Of a DNA stretch of 64,000 nucleotides, positions 9,695-18,882 are shown piece after piece (the stretch's first letter is position 1; the number at the start of each line of letters is the position of its first letter). The DNA lies in contig JAOSKE010000001.1 of the NCBI GenBank assembly GCA_027493775.1, forward strand, positions 372,001 to 436,000, read 5' to 3'. Origin of the DNA: Kiritimatiellia bacterium (GTDB lineage: Bacteria > Verrucomicrobiota > Kiritimatiellia > CAIVKH01). Position numbers and translations under genes: made by a program. The notes below the pieces were generated by a model, which had not been told where the DNA came from, did not search any database, and was given only the letters and a program-made list of their open reading frames with translations.

Positions 9695-9740
9695 CTCGCG
9701 CGAGGGTTTGCCACGTTCCTCACAAATAGTGAAGCGGAAT

Positions 9741-11337
9741 CTAGTTGGTCGAATCTTTCACCAGTGTCGCGGCAAAATGGGCGGAGAAACTCTTGAGTTT
9801 GGAACGTTCCAGCCGCTGTTCAAGTTTGCCAAGGGCGAAGATGAGTCGCTTGGGTAGAAAATCGGGAATGAACGTGATGAAATCCATCTGTTCGCTCCAG
9901 CGTGCGCCACTCACGGCGGGCCAGTCCCGAGGGTGTAGCCAGGTTTCCGTGCCGTCGTCGATGTTGTGGATGAACGGAAAGATATAGGAGAGATAAAACC
10001 GAAAAAGTGGGTTGAGGGTGTTCATTTCGAAGACGATCAATGGCGCACCAGGTGTTAATACCCGCACAATTTCACGAAGTGCTTTGTTGAACGCCGTGCC
10101 GTCCGTGATGTGGTGGAGGACGTTGATGGTGTAGGCGAAGTCGAAGGTGTCGTCGGGGAATGGTAGCGCCTCGGCGGGGGCGACAATTAATTCGGCCGAG
10201 GCATTTTCTCCCGCGACATATTTTTTTCGCCTGCTCGATTTGACCGGCGATGAGGTCGCAACCGGTCAACTTATAGCCCTGTTTGGCGAGGTGTGCGACG
10301 TACCACCCTTGGCCGCAACCGATATCGAGGCCGCGCGCGCCCGGCGGAATCGCAAAACGCGCGAGGCATTTTATGATTACGGCGGATTTTGTTTTGATGA
10401 GGCGATCACGAATATGTGCGGGAAGTTCTTCAGCGTAGGAAGGCGCGAGCTGGTCGAAGTGTCCCTGACTGGCCGTGCGCGCTCCGGCGATGATTGCCTG
10501 AAGCGTTCGGTATTTCAGGGCGAGCGTGATAAGGCCCAGCAGGGCGGCGAATCCAACGGTTCCCCAACGTACCGCCGCCACGCTCCAAATTGCGAGCGGC
10601 TCCGAGATGTTGAGATGGATGAGTTGACGAATAATTGTAGTGCCGGTCACGGCAATGCCGGTCGGGAGTCCAGTCGCGGTTCCGAACAGAGTTCCGCGTG
10701 AGAAGGCCGCAAGTGATTCGGGCAGTGCGATTTCGCTGCCGAGAAGGGTGAGCGCGACATATAGACTCGAAGCCGCTATGGCCCATGCTGTGAGTGAAAG
10801 TCCGAGAAACAGGTAGATACGAAATGCTTGAGCAATGAGTCGTCCGTGTCGCTCCACAAGTGCGAGGGCAAGCGTGGAGAAGACAACGAAGAGGATCGCG
10901 GCGATCAATAAGCCGTGTTGAATGAAGAAGAGAATCAAAATCAGCGCACACGCATCGGCGCCGCGCGATGCGAGCCAGGTCACGGTGGCGTCGCGGAGGG
11001 GATGTTGGGTTCTGTGGCGGAGCGGTAGCATGAGTAACAGTTCGCCCGCCGCCCAAGGGGTCAGGATCATGGGCAGAAGACTGACGAAGATCAGGAGTGA
11101 TTCGCGTGCGCGGAGCCGAATGTGGATGGTTCTCAATAGAAAGTGCCACCGCAGCCATCGGATGCAGAGGTTCACAAGCGTTATCCCACAAACCGCGAGC
11201 GTCGCAGCCAAAAGCATGGTTCTGTTGGTATCGGGAAGGCGCGATTTTCCGAGCCATGCGACGCTCGAAGCGATGATGAGCGCGACGAGGAGGATGAGTA
11301 GCCACCACGGACGTTTTTTTGAAGTGGCGAAGGGCAT
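9741..11337 (-). CDS. UPF0104-like flippase fused to SAM methyltransferase (frameshift)
   Basis: Two domains in one gene of about 531 residues. Residues 1 to about 290 form a multi-helix lysylphosphatidylglycerol-synthase-TM/UPF0104 domain. Residues about 300-531 are a class I SAM methyltransferase (GLDIGCGQGWYVAHLAKQGY, then TFDFAYTINVLHHITDG). The methyltransferase is interrupted by an A7 run near 10225; with A6 the frame reads QAKKYVAGENASAELIVAPA and continues to the stop at 9741. The likely role is modification or transport of a lipid or polyprenyl-linked substrate in the inner membrane; the substrate is unknown. It starts 3 bp after the secretin-domain gene stop. Confidence 0.82.
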
Positions 11338-11340
11338 TGG

Positions 11341-12204
11341 TTAGCGCGCCGGAAGTGGGGCCGGGTCTTGAATCCGTGGCGTGAGGCGGATGTTGATGCT
11401 GTGCGCGCTGCCATCACGTGAAGTCCCGATCAAAAATCGGCTGTAAAAATCTTTGTGCTGGTCGAGTCCGCCGATTGCAACGCTTTGCCCGTTCTGGGCG
11501 ACGACTTCCGTTGCGACAGAAGTAAAGCGGACGTGTTCCGGACGTCCGTTCACCATTCCACTAATTTCCGGAGTGAGTTTAATCCGAATCAGAGGGCCGT
11601 CGCCGATGACCGTGGGCTGGACGAGAAGGAAAGAGCCGACTTCTTGCCAGGCGAGTTGTGGCATAGTCCAGCCGCCGTAGATTCCGTACTCAATAAACCA
11701 TTGCAGATAGGGAACCGTCTCGCCGACGCGAAGCGTTGCCTCGCGGCCACTGCTGACGAGGAGCATTTGCTTTTCGCTGCTGGACATCGTGGACGACTGG
11801 CTGGCCAAGTGCGGCCTGAAAATGGCATTGCCATTAATCCCCGTCGTCCACTCGCCGGAGGCAGAGACCGAGGCGCCGAACGAGTCCTGTGAGCCGACCG
11901 AATCGAACGCCACTTCGATCATCACGTTGCGCGCGGGTACAAACAATTTCTGCATGAGTGCCGCAATTTGCGCGTGGCGTTCGGGGGTCGTCGCGACCAA
12001 GAGCCGTTGATTAACAGCGTCGGGCGTCACCTGACCTTCATCGCCGACAAACAGTTGGACCGCTTCGAGCGTGGACTCCATATCTCCCGCGCCGATGGAA
12101 TAAACCTCGAATTTCAGCGCGGGCGCATCGGCGGAGGCGGCCGGTTGCGCGTGGGCAAACGGACTTGATAGAAAGAGCGCTGCAAGCAGGGTAAGTGTGC
12201 GCAT
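11341..12204 (-). CDS. Secretin-domain (type II/III secretion GspD-like) protein
   Basis: A 287-residue exported protein. The signal peptide ends near FAHA. It then has an N1-like ring-forming segment (LEAVQLFVGDEGQVTPDAVNQR, LLVATTPERHAQIAALMQKL) and a C-terminal part of the secretin homology domain (VGETVPYLQWF, IRIKLTPEISG, QSVAIGGLDQHKD). It is far shorter than a complete GspD/PilQ, so it is probably a stand-alone secretin-like protein rather than a full pore. It sits 4 bp after panE and 3 bp before the flippase fusion. Confidence 0.8.
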   Translation of the reverse strand: MRTLTLLAALFLSSPFAHAQPAASADAPALKFEVYSIGAGDMESTLEAVQLFVGDEGQVTPDAVNQRLLVATTPERHAQIAALMQKLFVPARNVMIEVAFDSVGSQDSFGASVSASGEWTTGINGNAIFRPHLASQSSTMSSSEKQMLLVSSGREATLRVGETVPYLQWFIEYGIYGGWTMPQLAWQEVGSFLLVQPTVIGDGPLIRIKLTPEISGMVNGRPEHVRFTSVATEVVAQNGQSVAIGGLDQHKDFYSRFLIGTSRDGSAHSINIRLTPRIQDPAPLPAR

Positions 12205-12208
12205 GGAT

Positions 12209-13148
12209 TTATGGCGTCAGTTGTTCGTCTATAAACCGCAGTTGTTGAAGAATGGCCTCAATGCGCGGGCAGGATGCGCCCGCAGTGCGCGCCATTGCGA
12301 GGGGGCGCTCATAGATCGCGGCGACCTCAAGTTTGCGCCCGGCATCGTAATCCGTACGCATGCTCGGCTTGTAGGGGAGCATGTGTTTGGTGTGTTCGAG
12401 CATTTTGGCCATAAACGCATCGCCAATATGTTTCCCACACGCATCGGCTGCGGCGAGCACCTCACGCATCAACGCTTCCACCAGTGCGCGACTATCCGGG
12501 TTGTTCATCAGTTCGTCGGGTCCTCGCGCGTAAAATAACTGAAAGCGCATTGTATGGAATGTTCCAAACTAACTTTCGCCAGCGCGCCAGCAGAAGATCA
12601 TCCATGCAGGTAATCGGGATTCCCGCCGCCGTGAAGTCTGCGGCGACGGCCTCCATGCGGGGAGTGATTCCGCTCGGCGAGCCGTCCGCGCGATATTCGC
12701 CCAGGCTGACCTCGCTGTACGAGACGTGACGGATGCGCCCCGGCCCAATTTTACTCGCAGCGATAAACGCGAGGCCACCGAGGATTGGACGATCTCCAAT
12801 TACCGCAGCAGCTTGTTCTTCCGAACCGATTCCGTTTTGCAACATCAACGGCACGCCATCCGGAGCGAGGGGCTTTGGAAGTAATTCCGGAAGCAGATGA
12901 TTGTTCGTCGTCTTGAGCGAGATCAGCACTACATCGCATGGCGGCATGGTGTCCACTGTGGCATGTGCATTGACGTGATCAAGGAGCAGCGTGCTGTCGG
13001 CGGAATCAATCCGCAATCCATTCTCGCGCACGTGTTCATAATCGGAGTGCAGAAGAAAATGCACTTCGAGACCAGCCTGCTGCAGGTGCGCCCCGTAAAA
13101 ACCGCCGATGGCGCCTGTTCCTATAATTGCATAGCGTCGCGTGGACAT
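12209..13148 (-). CDS. panE: 2-dehydropantoate 2-reductase (ApbA/PanE family, frameshift)
   Basis: NADPH-dependent ketopantoate reductase of pantothenate synthesis, or a family member with another 2-oxo acid substrate. The N-terminal Rossmann motif is IIGTGAIGGFYGAHLQQAGL; VLISLKTTNN and MLQNGIG follow; the catalytic lysine is in RKLVWNIPYNALSVI. The frame breaks near 12520: ACCCGAC reads RTRRTD, while ACCGAC would give the expected ARTDELMNNPDSR, continuing through the C-terminal helical domain (HMLPYKPSMRTDYDAGRKLE). One extra C explains it. The corrected length is about 312 residues. Confidence 0.88.
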
Positions 13149-13190
13149 ACCTCAACCATAGCGGATGGGTGAGGCCGCGAAAACAGCAAA

Positions 13191-16085
13191 TTACAGGATG
13201 CGCGTCAGCGTTTCCGGCGCGAACGCCTCCAGCGCCTCAGCGCCGCCGAGCGCCGTAACGCGACCGCGTTCCTTCAGGCTATCCAGCGCTTCTCCGAAAC
13301 GCCGGAAGTCTTTCAGCGTCGTCCCCAACACTTCGTTGCGCAACCGTTGACGAAAATCATCGCCATCGTTCGCGAGATACCGGCAAAGTGAAGTGTACGA
13401 GCGCGCATCGGGGAGAAGGTGCTGATCCAAATCGCCGATCGCGCCGATGATCGCCTTGCCCAGCTCTTCCTTGGAAAGCTCCAGCGTGCGCAGATAGTGC
13501 GGAAGCGCGTCGTAAATCGCAAGCGTGCCTGTGAGATTCGGATCGCGATACGAAATCAGACTAAACAACCCGCCACGATAGTCGAGCTGACTGAATGCGC
13601 CATACGCGCCCCCCTGTACGCGCACTTTTTCCCACAAATACGCCGTGCGCAAAAAGCGCGAGATGACCAAGTCCGAACCAGTCACCGTATATCCCGACTC
13701 ACGCAAATTGATCGCCTTGCCGACATAGTTCACGGCGGCTGGAATGATGAGACCTTCCGCAGCATTTGCCGTCGGCGCTGCCCAGGCCGGTTGTTTCGCC
13801 GGGCGCGCGGGTAGTTCGCTCAGGAATCCTGCGATCATCGGCGCGATGCGCTGCCATGCCGCTCCGTCAATCGCCGCGTTAATCATCAGCGTACGACGGT
13901 TGAGCAGCGTGTCCAAAATCCGTTCAAAAATTGCGGCGATTGACTCCCAATCCGCCTCAATGTCTTTGATTAATTTACGGAGGAATTGGAGGTAGCTGAT
14001 TCCACTCATCAATTCCGCCGCCCGACTGGCTTCATCAAATCCGGCGCGCACGCGGAGTCCGACAAAGCGATGCCCCGAAGGGACGAGGTCCGCTTCGATT
14101 CCCGCCTTCTCCTCAAGCGCGAGTTGTTTGATACGCGCACGCAAGTCGAGGCGTGCGCCGGTGAGGATGTCCTGGAGAATCGAAAGAAGATCGGCCGTCT
14201 GACTTTCCATCGCCTTGCCGCGCAGAAACAACCAGCAGGTTCCGCTATCCGTCTCCCGAATCACCGAAGTAAAAGTCTGTGGCGCAATGCCACCGGTGCG
14301 GCTGCCGATTCGCTGGTTCAGCTCAACATAGCTCTCCGACTTCGTTCCCGTTTCGAGCAGCGCCCGCGCGAGCAGTGGGACGTAGGGCAGGAGGTCCGTC
14401 GAAAGCCCGCGTAGATTGAATCCGACATCGAGATAAAGAATCCCGTTCGTGAAGATGTCGTGGAAAAGAATGCGCACACCGTGTTGGTACTGTTTCTCCA
14501 ATGGAATAACTTTGTTCTCTCGCGGCAGATCAGCGAGTGATAGGCGTGGAATTTTTGCGAGTGCCTCCGGATCATCCGGCGCGCCCTGCGCCGCGATGAG
14601 CTCGGCCGTGTGTTTTGCCACCGCCTCCAGCTCTTCCGCGTTCATTGCTGTGCGCACGGCATCCAGGCGGGCGCGCTCCGTGGCATCCTGCTTCGGACCC
14701 AGCTCCGCGTCGGGATGGAGCGTGACGATGGAGTGATGCGGATTGTCCAAAAGCCACGTGCGAATTAAGTCTTCGAAGACCCGTTCGCCCGATTCAATGC
14801 GCTTGCGCAATGCGCTCAATGCGTCGGCAAAACGCAGCGGCGCGATGGGATCCCCGTCGTAGTTCCAGCTCGAAAGCGAGCGGAGCATCAGGACAAGACC
14901 GCGCGGGAAGGCGCCGGTATTATTTTCGCGCAACGCAAACTCCACCGTGTTTAACGCTGCCTCAATCGTGCGTGGATCAATTCCATTTTGTGCCAGCTCC
15001 GAAAGCGTCGCGCGAACCAACGGCGCGACCTTTGCGGCGCTCTCCTTGTCCACCCCACGCAGACCGGTAGAGAAAAACATCTGCTTGGCATGAGTCTCTA
15101 ACCCAGCGCCCGCGAGATCGTCGCCAAGACCGGACTCCAACAACGTGTTCCGCAGCGGCGAGGAGGGGGCGCCGATCAGGATGTAGTTTAGAATCTGTGC
15201 GTGCAGCGCAGCCTCCGCATCGGTGGGCGAGGGGAGCGCCCAGTTGGAAACCACAAACGATTTTCCACCCTCCTCTGCATCCGTGCGGTATCCCGCCATC
15301 ACCTCGCGCGGTTCCGAGAATGCGGATTGCAAAGCGATCTCCGAATCGGGCGCTTGTTGCTCGAACGCGCTTAACCAGCCATCCAGAAGTTCCAGACGCC
15401 GTTTTGGGTCATCATTACCATAAAAGAAAATGCGACTGTTTGAGGGGTGATAGAATTGCTTATGAAACCCCGTTAACTGCTCGTAGGTCAGGTCGGGAAT
15501 CCGCGCGGGATCACCGCCCGAATCCAAACCATACGTTGTATCTGGGAACAGCGAACGTTGCGCGTATTCGACCAGCACGCTGTCCGGCGAAGAGTACACG
15601 CCCTTCATTTCATTAAAGACGACCCCTTTGAAAAGCAGCGGCTTGTCCGGCGTGTCCAGTTCGTAGTGGCACCCTTCCTGCTCGTAGGTCGAGCGGGAGA
15701 GCAGGGGATAGAAAACCGCATCGAGATACACATCAATCAGGTTGTAGAAATCCTGCACGTTTTGGCTCGCGACGGGATAGCAGGTTTTATCCGGGTACGT
15801 GAACGCATTGAGGAAAGTCTGAAGGGAGCCCTTCAGCAACTCAACAAATGGCTCCTTCGTCGGATACTTCTTTGAGCCGCAGAGGACGGAATGTTCGAGG
15901 ATATGCGCGACGCCCGTATGATCGGAGGGAGGGGTGCGGAATGTGATTCCGAATACTTTGTTTTCATCGGACGTCTCGATGGAGAGCAACTCCGCGCCGG
16001 TTTTGGTATGGCGGTACAGATGCGCCTTCGCTTGGTACTCCGTCAGCTCTTCTGATCGCAACAACTCGAATCCATGCTCACTCAT
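13191..16085 (-). CDS. M16C family zinc peptidase (presequence protease-like)
   Basis: A large (964-residue) insulinase-family peptidase with the PreP/Cym1 layout: an active N-terminal M16 domain, a central M16C-associated domain and an inactive C-terminal half. The inverted zinc motif HILEH is at residues about 62-66, followed by SLQTFLNAFTYPDKTCYPVA, which is typical of M16C. Such enzymes degrade short unfolded peptides. The gene is intact and first in a minus-strand run with panE, 42 bp apart, and it is divergent from lexA. Confidence 0.93.
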   Translation of the reverse strand: MSEHGFELLRSEELTEYQAKAHLYRHTKTGAELLSIETSDENKVFGITFRTPPSDHTGVAHILEHSVLCGSKKYPTKEPFVELLKGSLQTFLNAFTYPDKTCYPVASQNVQDFYNLIDVYLDAVFYPLLSRSTYEQEGCHYELDTPDKPLLFKGVVFNEMKGVYSSPDSVLVEYAQRSLFPDTTYGLDSGGDPARIPDLTYEQLTGFHKQFYHPSNSRIFFYGNDDPKRRLELLDGWLSAFEQQAPDSEIALQSAFSEPREVMAGYRTDAEEGGKSFVVSNWALPSPTDAEAALHAQILNYILIGAPSSPLRNTLLESGLGDDLAGAGLETHAKQMFFSTGLRGVDKESAAKVAPLVRATLSELAQNGIDPRTIEAALNTVEFALRENNTGAFPRGLVLMLRSLSSWNYDGDPIAPLRFADALSALRKRIESGERVFEDLIRTWLLDNPHHSIVTLHPDAELGPKQDATERARLDAVRTAMNAEELEAVAKHTAELIAAQGAPDDPEALAKIPRLSLADLPRENKVIPLEKQYQHGVRILFHDIFTNGILYLDVGFNLRGLSTDLLPYVPLLARALLETGTKSESYVELNQRIGSRTGGIAPQTFTSVIRETDSGTCWLFLRGKAMESQTADLLSILQDILTGARLDLRARIKQLALEEKAGIEADLVPSGHRFVGLRVRAGFDEASRAAELMSGISYLQFLRKLIKDIEADWESIAAIFERILDTLLNRRTLMINAAIDGAAWQRIAPMIAGFLSELPARPAKQPAWAAPTANAAEGLIIPAAVNYVGKAINLRESGYTVTGSDLVISRFLRTAYLWEKVRVQGGAYGAFSQLDYRGGLFSLISYRDPNLTGTLAIYDALPHYLRTLELSKEELGKAIIGAIGDLDQHLLPDARSYTSLCRYLANDGDDFRQRLRNEVLGTTLKDFRRFGEALDSLKERGRVTALGGAEALEAFAPETLTRIL

Positions 16086-16267
16086 TTTCTACTCCTAAAA
16101 AGCGGCGAGCATATCACAACTCATCCATTCCGCAAAATGCGAGTTTCCCTTACTGTGCGCCGCGCGCATTTTCTGCGCCGACCCCGTTTCGTTTATATTC
16201 CCCGCGCCATTTGTACGCGGATGTTGCTCTCAAACCCAAAATCTCATTTTTGAACATTGTGCTTGAT

Positions 16268-16285
16268 ACTGAACAAATGTTCAGT
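16268..16285. promoter_or_regulatory. Putative LexA operator (SOS box)
   Basis: ACTGAAC-AAAT-GTTCAGT, a perfect 7-bp inverted repeat with a 4-bp spacer, 36 bp before the lexA start codon. The GAAC-N4-GTTC core is the same as the operator type known from Firmicutes LexA. The position is typical of LexA autoregulation. Confidence 0.75.
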
Positions 16286-16320
16286 TACCTATTAATCACG
16301 CTAAATAAAGGAGGAAACCA

Positions 16321-16908
16321 ATGCCTCGCACAGTTGATCTCAAAGAAAAAATTAAAGAATTGCGGAGCTTCGTCCGCAGCGAACGACGTGTCCCGACGTA
16401 TCGCGAGATGCTGACGCTCTTCGGGTATCGTTCCACGAATTCAGTTGCCGGGTTGATCCGCAAGTTGGTTGAAGCGGGTTTCCTCTTGCGCGATGCGGGT
16501 GGCCGTTTGGTCGCGACCGACAAACTCACCGGTTCCGTGCGAATGCTTGGATTTGTTCAAGCCGGATTTCCTTCGCCTGCAGAAGAGCAGGAAGCCGACA
16601 CACTGAGCCTCGACGAATACATGATTCGCCGTCCGGAATCCACGTTCATGCTTACCGTCAACGGCGACTCGATGATTGACGCCGGCATTCAGCCCGGTGA
16701 CATCGTGTTGGTGGAAAAGGGAGAAGCGCCACGAAGCGGGCAGATCGTCGTTGCACAAGTGGATGGCGACTGGACCCTCAAGTACTACGTTAAGGATAGG
16801 GCGGGGGTTCGCCTTGATCCGGCGAATCGAAACTATCGCTTCATCCGCCCGCGTCAGTCGCTGGTGATCGGTGGAATCGTTCGCGGCGTCATTCGGCGAT
16901 ACGAATAA
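16321..16908 (+). CDS. lexA: SOS transcriptional repressor LexA
   Basis: Represses SOS genes and self-cleaves when RecA is activated by DNA damage. The 195-residue protein has an N-terminal winged helix (PTYREMLTLFGYRSTNSVAG) and a C-terminal S24 domain. The Ala-Gly cleavage site lies in GFVQAGFPSP (near residues 79-80), the catalytic serine in NGDSMID and the lysine in WTLKYYVKD. A strong ribosome site (AAGGAGG) and a palindromic operator lie just upstream. Its 3' end overlaps the convergent vanZ-like gene by 55 bp. Confidence 0.95.
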   Translation: MPRTVDLKEKIKELRSFVRSERRVPTYREMLTLFGYRSTNSVAGLIRKLVEAGFLLRDAGGRLVATDKLTGSVRMLGFVQAGFPSPAEEQEADTLSLDEYMIRRPESTFMLTVNGDSMIDAGIQPGDIVLVEKGEAPRSGQIVVAQVDGDWTLKYYVKDRAGVRLDPANRNYRFIRPRQSLVIGGIVRGVIRRYE

Positions 16909-17267
16909 CACGCCAGGCCGACTGCGAGCATCGCGACAGTTGCGCCTCCGATATCGGCGAGCCAATCGAACCAATCGCCCACTCGCGTTGGAACGAACGT
17001 CTGATGCAGTTCGTCCGAACCCCCATACGCGACCGCCACCAGCCACGCTAAAACCAGCGCCGTGCCTAATTTAATTCCGTGACCGAAGTACAGCGCGAAG
17101 AAGATCAGCGCCGACAACACACCGTAAATAATTCCGTGCGTCAGCTTATCGTGCTCCGAAACCCATGAAGGAATCTCCGGCCCCACCGGCCCACTACTGA
17201 TAAAAAACAAAAGCCCCGCCCAACCCAGCGCCGGCAGCCAATACAAAAATTTCCAAACCCGTTTCAC
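16854..17267 (-). CDS. VanZ-like membrane protein
   Basis: A 137-residue protein with four hydrophobic helices and VanZ-family motifs: WAGLLFFISS, the HDKLTHGIIYGVLSALI segment and YGGSDELHQTFVPTRVGDWF. The conserved SDELHQ...R..D..D pattern is diagnostic. Function in most bacteria is unknown; some members confer modest teicoplanin resistance. The convergent overlap with lexA suggests the last codons are shared DNA or that the C-terminus is shorter in practice. Confidence 0.85.
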   Translation of the reverse strand: MKRVWKFLYWLPALGWAGLLFFISSGPVGPEIPSWVSEHDKLTHGIIYGVLSALIFFALYFGHGIKLGTALVLAWLVAVAYGGSDELHQTFVPTRVGDWFDWLADIGGATVAMLAVGLACYSYRRMTPRTIPPITSD

Positions 17268-17739
17268 CCCTCCATTGACACAAAATCCGCAAAGAAGTCA
17301 TCGTTTTTCTAGGGAAACCCCGAGCAGAAAACCGATACAGTCCCGCCATCCCCGATCATTTTCCGCAAACCCATTTGGATGCGTGTTTATTTCTGACCCG
17401 GAGGCGAGGGGGAATGGCCGCCTTCGCCTGGAGGCTGCGGCGGGACACCCTGTTTCGCACGTTGCGGAACATGGTGGAGGGTGCGTCGACCTGCCGCAAA
17501 ACAGTCTCAAAGCCCGCGCTCCTCGTAACTCCCTGATAATAAACGCCGAAGTCATATCGCACAACCACTTCCCGACAACCCGACCAGAGAAACGAATTTC
17601 TCCCCTGATTTCCCGGCACCGGACGAGGATGACGGGTTTGCAGTAAAAACGGATACCTGGGGCTTTTCATCAACAACTTCGAATCCGGTTTTCGGACGCC
17701 GGTTCAGTTCCCAAAACGGGAATCGAATTGATCCTGACA
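17268..17739. other. Island left junction, no gene
   Basis: About 470 bases without a convincing gene. It contains the left 79-bp direct repeat (17402-17480). To the right of that, short frames have no family resemblance and base composition starts to resemble the island. Confidence 0.6.
17402..17480. repeat. Left copy of 79-bp direct repeat (putative attL)
   Basis: Matches 38201-38279 with four mismatches by eye (75 of 79). The last 9 bases (TGGTGGAGG) equal the 3' terminus of the tmRNA gene in reverse complement, although no tmRNA gene adjoins this copy. The interior holds a near-palindrome (GTTTCGCACGTTGCGGAAC) and a GGCGG/CCGCC stem. Confidence 0.75.
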
Positions 17740-17973
17740 TCACCCCTTCGGCGGATACGGATCGTTCCCGTGGCTGTCCTTATTCTGGATCTTCCCGTCC
17801 TTGCCGTGGATGTAGAACTCGGTTCCTTGGTTCTGGCTGATCTTACGCCCGGCATCGACGGCTTCCTGCTTCTTGTCGAACTGGCCGCTGCTGCGGGTCG
17901 CGCCGTCTTTCTTGACGTCCCAGCCGCCGTCGGCGTTCGGTACGACATGATGTGATCCTGGTTTCTTTGGCAT
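17740..17973 (-). CDS. DUF2188 protein (copy 1)
   Basis: A 77-residue basic protein made of two half-repeats typical of DUF2188 (HHVVPNADGGWDVKKDGATR, AVDAGRKISQNQGTEFYIHG) and ending GNDPYPPKG. I chose the ATG at 17973 because AGGAGG lies just upstream and homology begins there. Its paralogue at 31437 has the same C-terminal pattern (DGKI...GNDP.PPK). It follows qatD and may be cotranscribed with the Qat operon. Function unknown. Confidence 0.85.
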   Translation of the reverse strand: MPKKPGSHHVVPNADGGWDVKKDGATRSSGQFDKKQEAVDAGRKISQNQGTEFYIHGKDGKIQNKDSHGNDPYPPKG

Positions 17974-18147
17974 GGTCGCCTCCTGATTACTTGGTTTCCG
18001 TTGAAATGAGTAGCGTTGCCAGTTCCAAAGCATCCACCGGCCAGAAGCACTCTGGTCGCGAGCGGTTGACGTCGGGATGTCCGGCCTTGGGGCGGCAGTT
18101 CAGGCCCCGGTCGACTCATTGGGCGGGTATGGCGTCCAGGCCGAGCA

Positions 18148-18882
18148 TTAGCTCTTCCCATCCATGAGCGAATCTAAATTTCTCAAAAGAGTCTCTTCAA
18201 CTGCCTGGGTTGATACTGACCAAATTTCACTTAGATCAGATGCAACATCAATAGCTTCCCAAGGCATAACAGGGTTCCCCTTGCGAGATGCAAAAGGACC
18301 ATCAGACTCTGGCAATATTAATCTTGAGGGTATTCTTGAAATTAAGTCCTTTCCTTTTTTCGTTGAAGTCATCACAGGATTGACACTGAAAAAGCATTCC
18401 ATTGTTACAGCCTCTTTCAGCTCCGCGATAGATCCGGAAAACCAATGAAGAACAGGCTTCCCGCAGCTAGGGTATTTCTTCAAAATTGAAAGGACTTTTG
18501 AGACCGCATTTCGAGAATGAATGCTGATAATTCGTCCACCAGCCTTTTCGCACTCTCGGATAGTGCTATCAAATATCAACTCCTGCTTGTCCAGAGTCTT
18601 TAAAAACCTTGTGGAACCGTCGACTCCAACCTCACCAACAAAATATGATTTCGGTATTGAACTCAATAACAGGTCAAGTTCATTGTACTTTTCAACTGCA
18701 ATTTCAGGGTGTAAGCCAAGGGCAACCTTGATGTTCTCATATTCTTTGAAGACCTGTGATGTTGCTAACCATGCTCGAGGACTCGTGGTAACAGCCAATG
18801 TAAATCGATTTGACTGGTTTACTCGTGCAAGGATATCGAGAGCGTTTGGGTATAAATCAAGGTGCGTATGCAGATCAATCAT
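18148..18882 (-). CDS. qatD: QatD, TatD-like DNase of Qat anti-phage system
   Basis: A metal-dependent TatD-family nuclease of 244 residues. Metal-binding motifs are visible: HTHLD (4-8), GLHPE (56-60), GEVGVDG (83-89), IHSRNA (121-126), HWFSG (146-150) and ESDGP (192-196). It is the last of the four qat genes, overlapping qatC by four bases. In the published Qat system (QatA ATPase, QatB, QatC QueC-like, QatD TatD-like) all four act together against phage. Assignment rests on this gene order as well as on the domain. Confidence 0.93.
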   Translation of the reverse strand: MIDLHTHLDLYPNALDILARVNQSNRFTLAVTTSPRAWLATSQVFKEYENIKVALGLHPEIAVEKYNELDLLLSSIPKSYFVGEVGVDGSTRFLKTLDKQELIFDSTIRECEKAGGRIISIHSRNAVSKVLSILKKYPSCGKPVLHWFSGSIAELKEAVTMECFFSVNPVMTSTKKGKDLISRIPSRLILPESDGPFASRKGNPVMPWEAIDVASDLSEIWSVSTQAVEETLLRNLDSLMDGKS

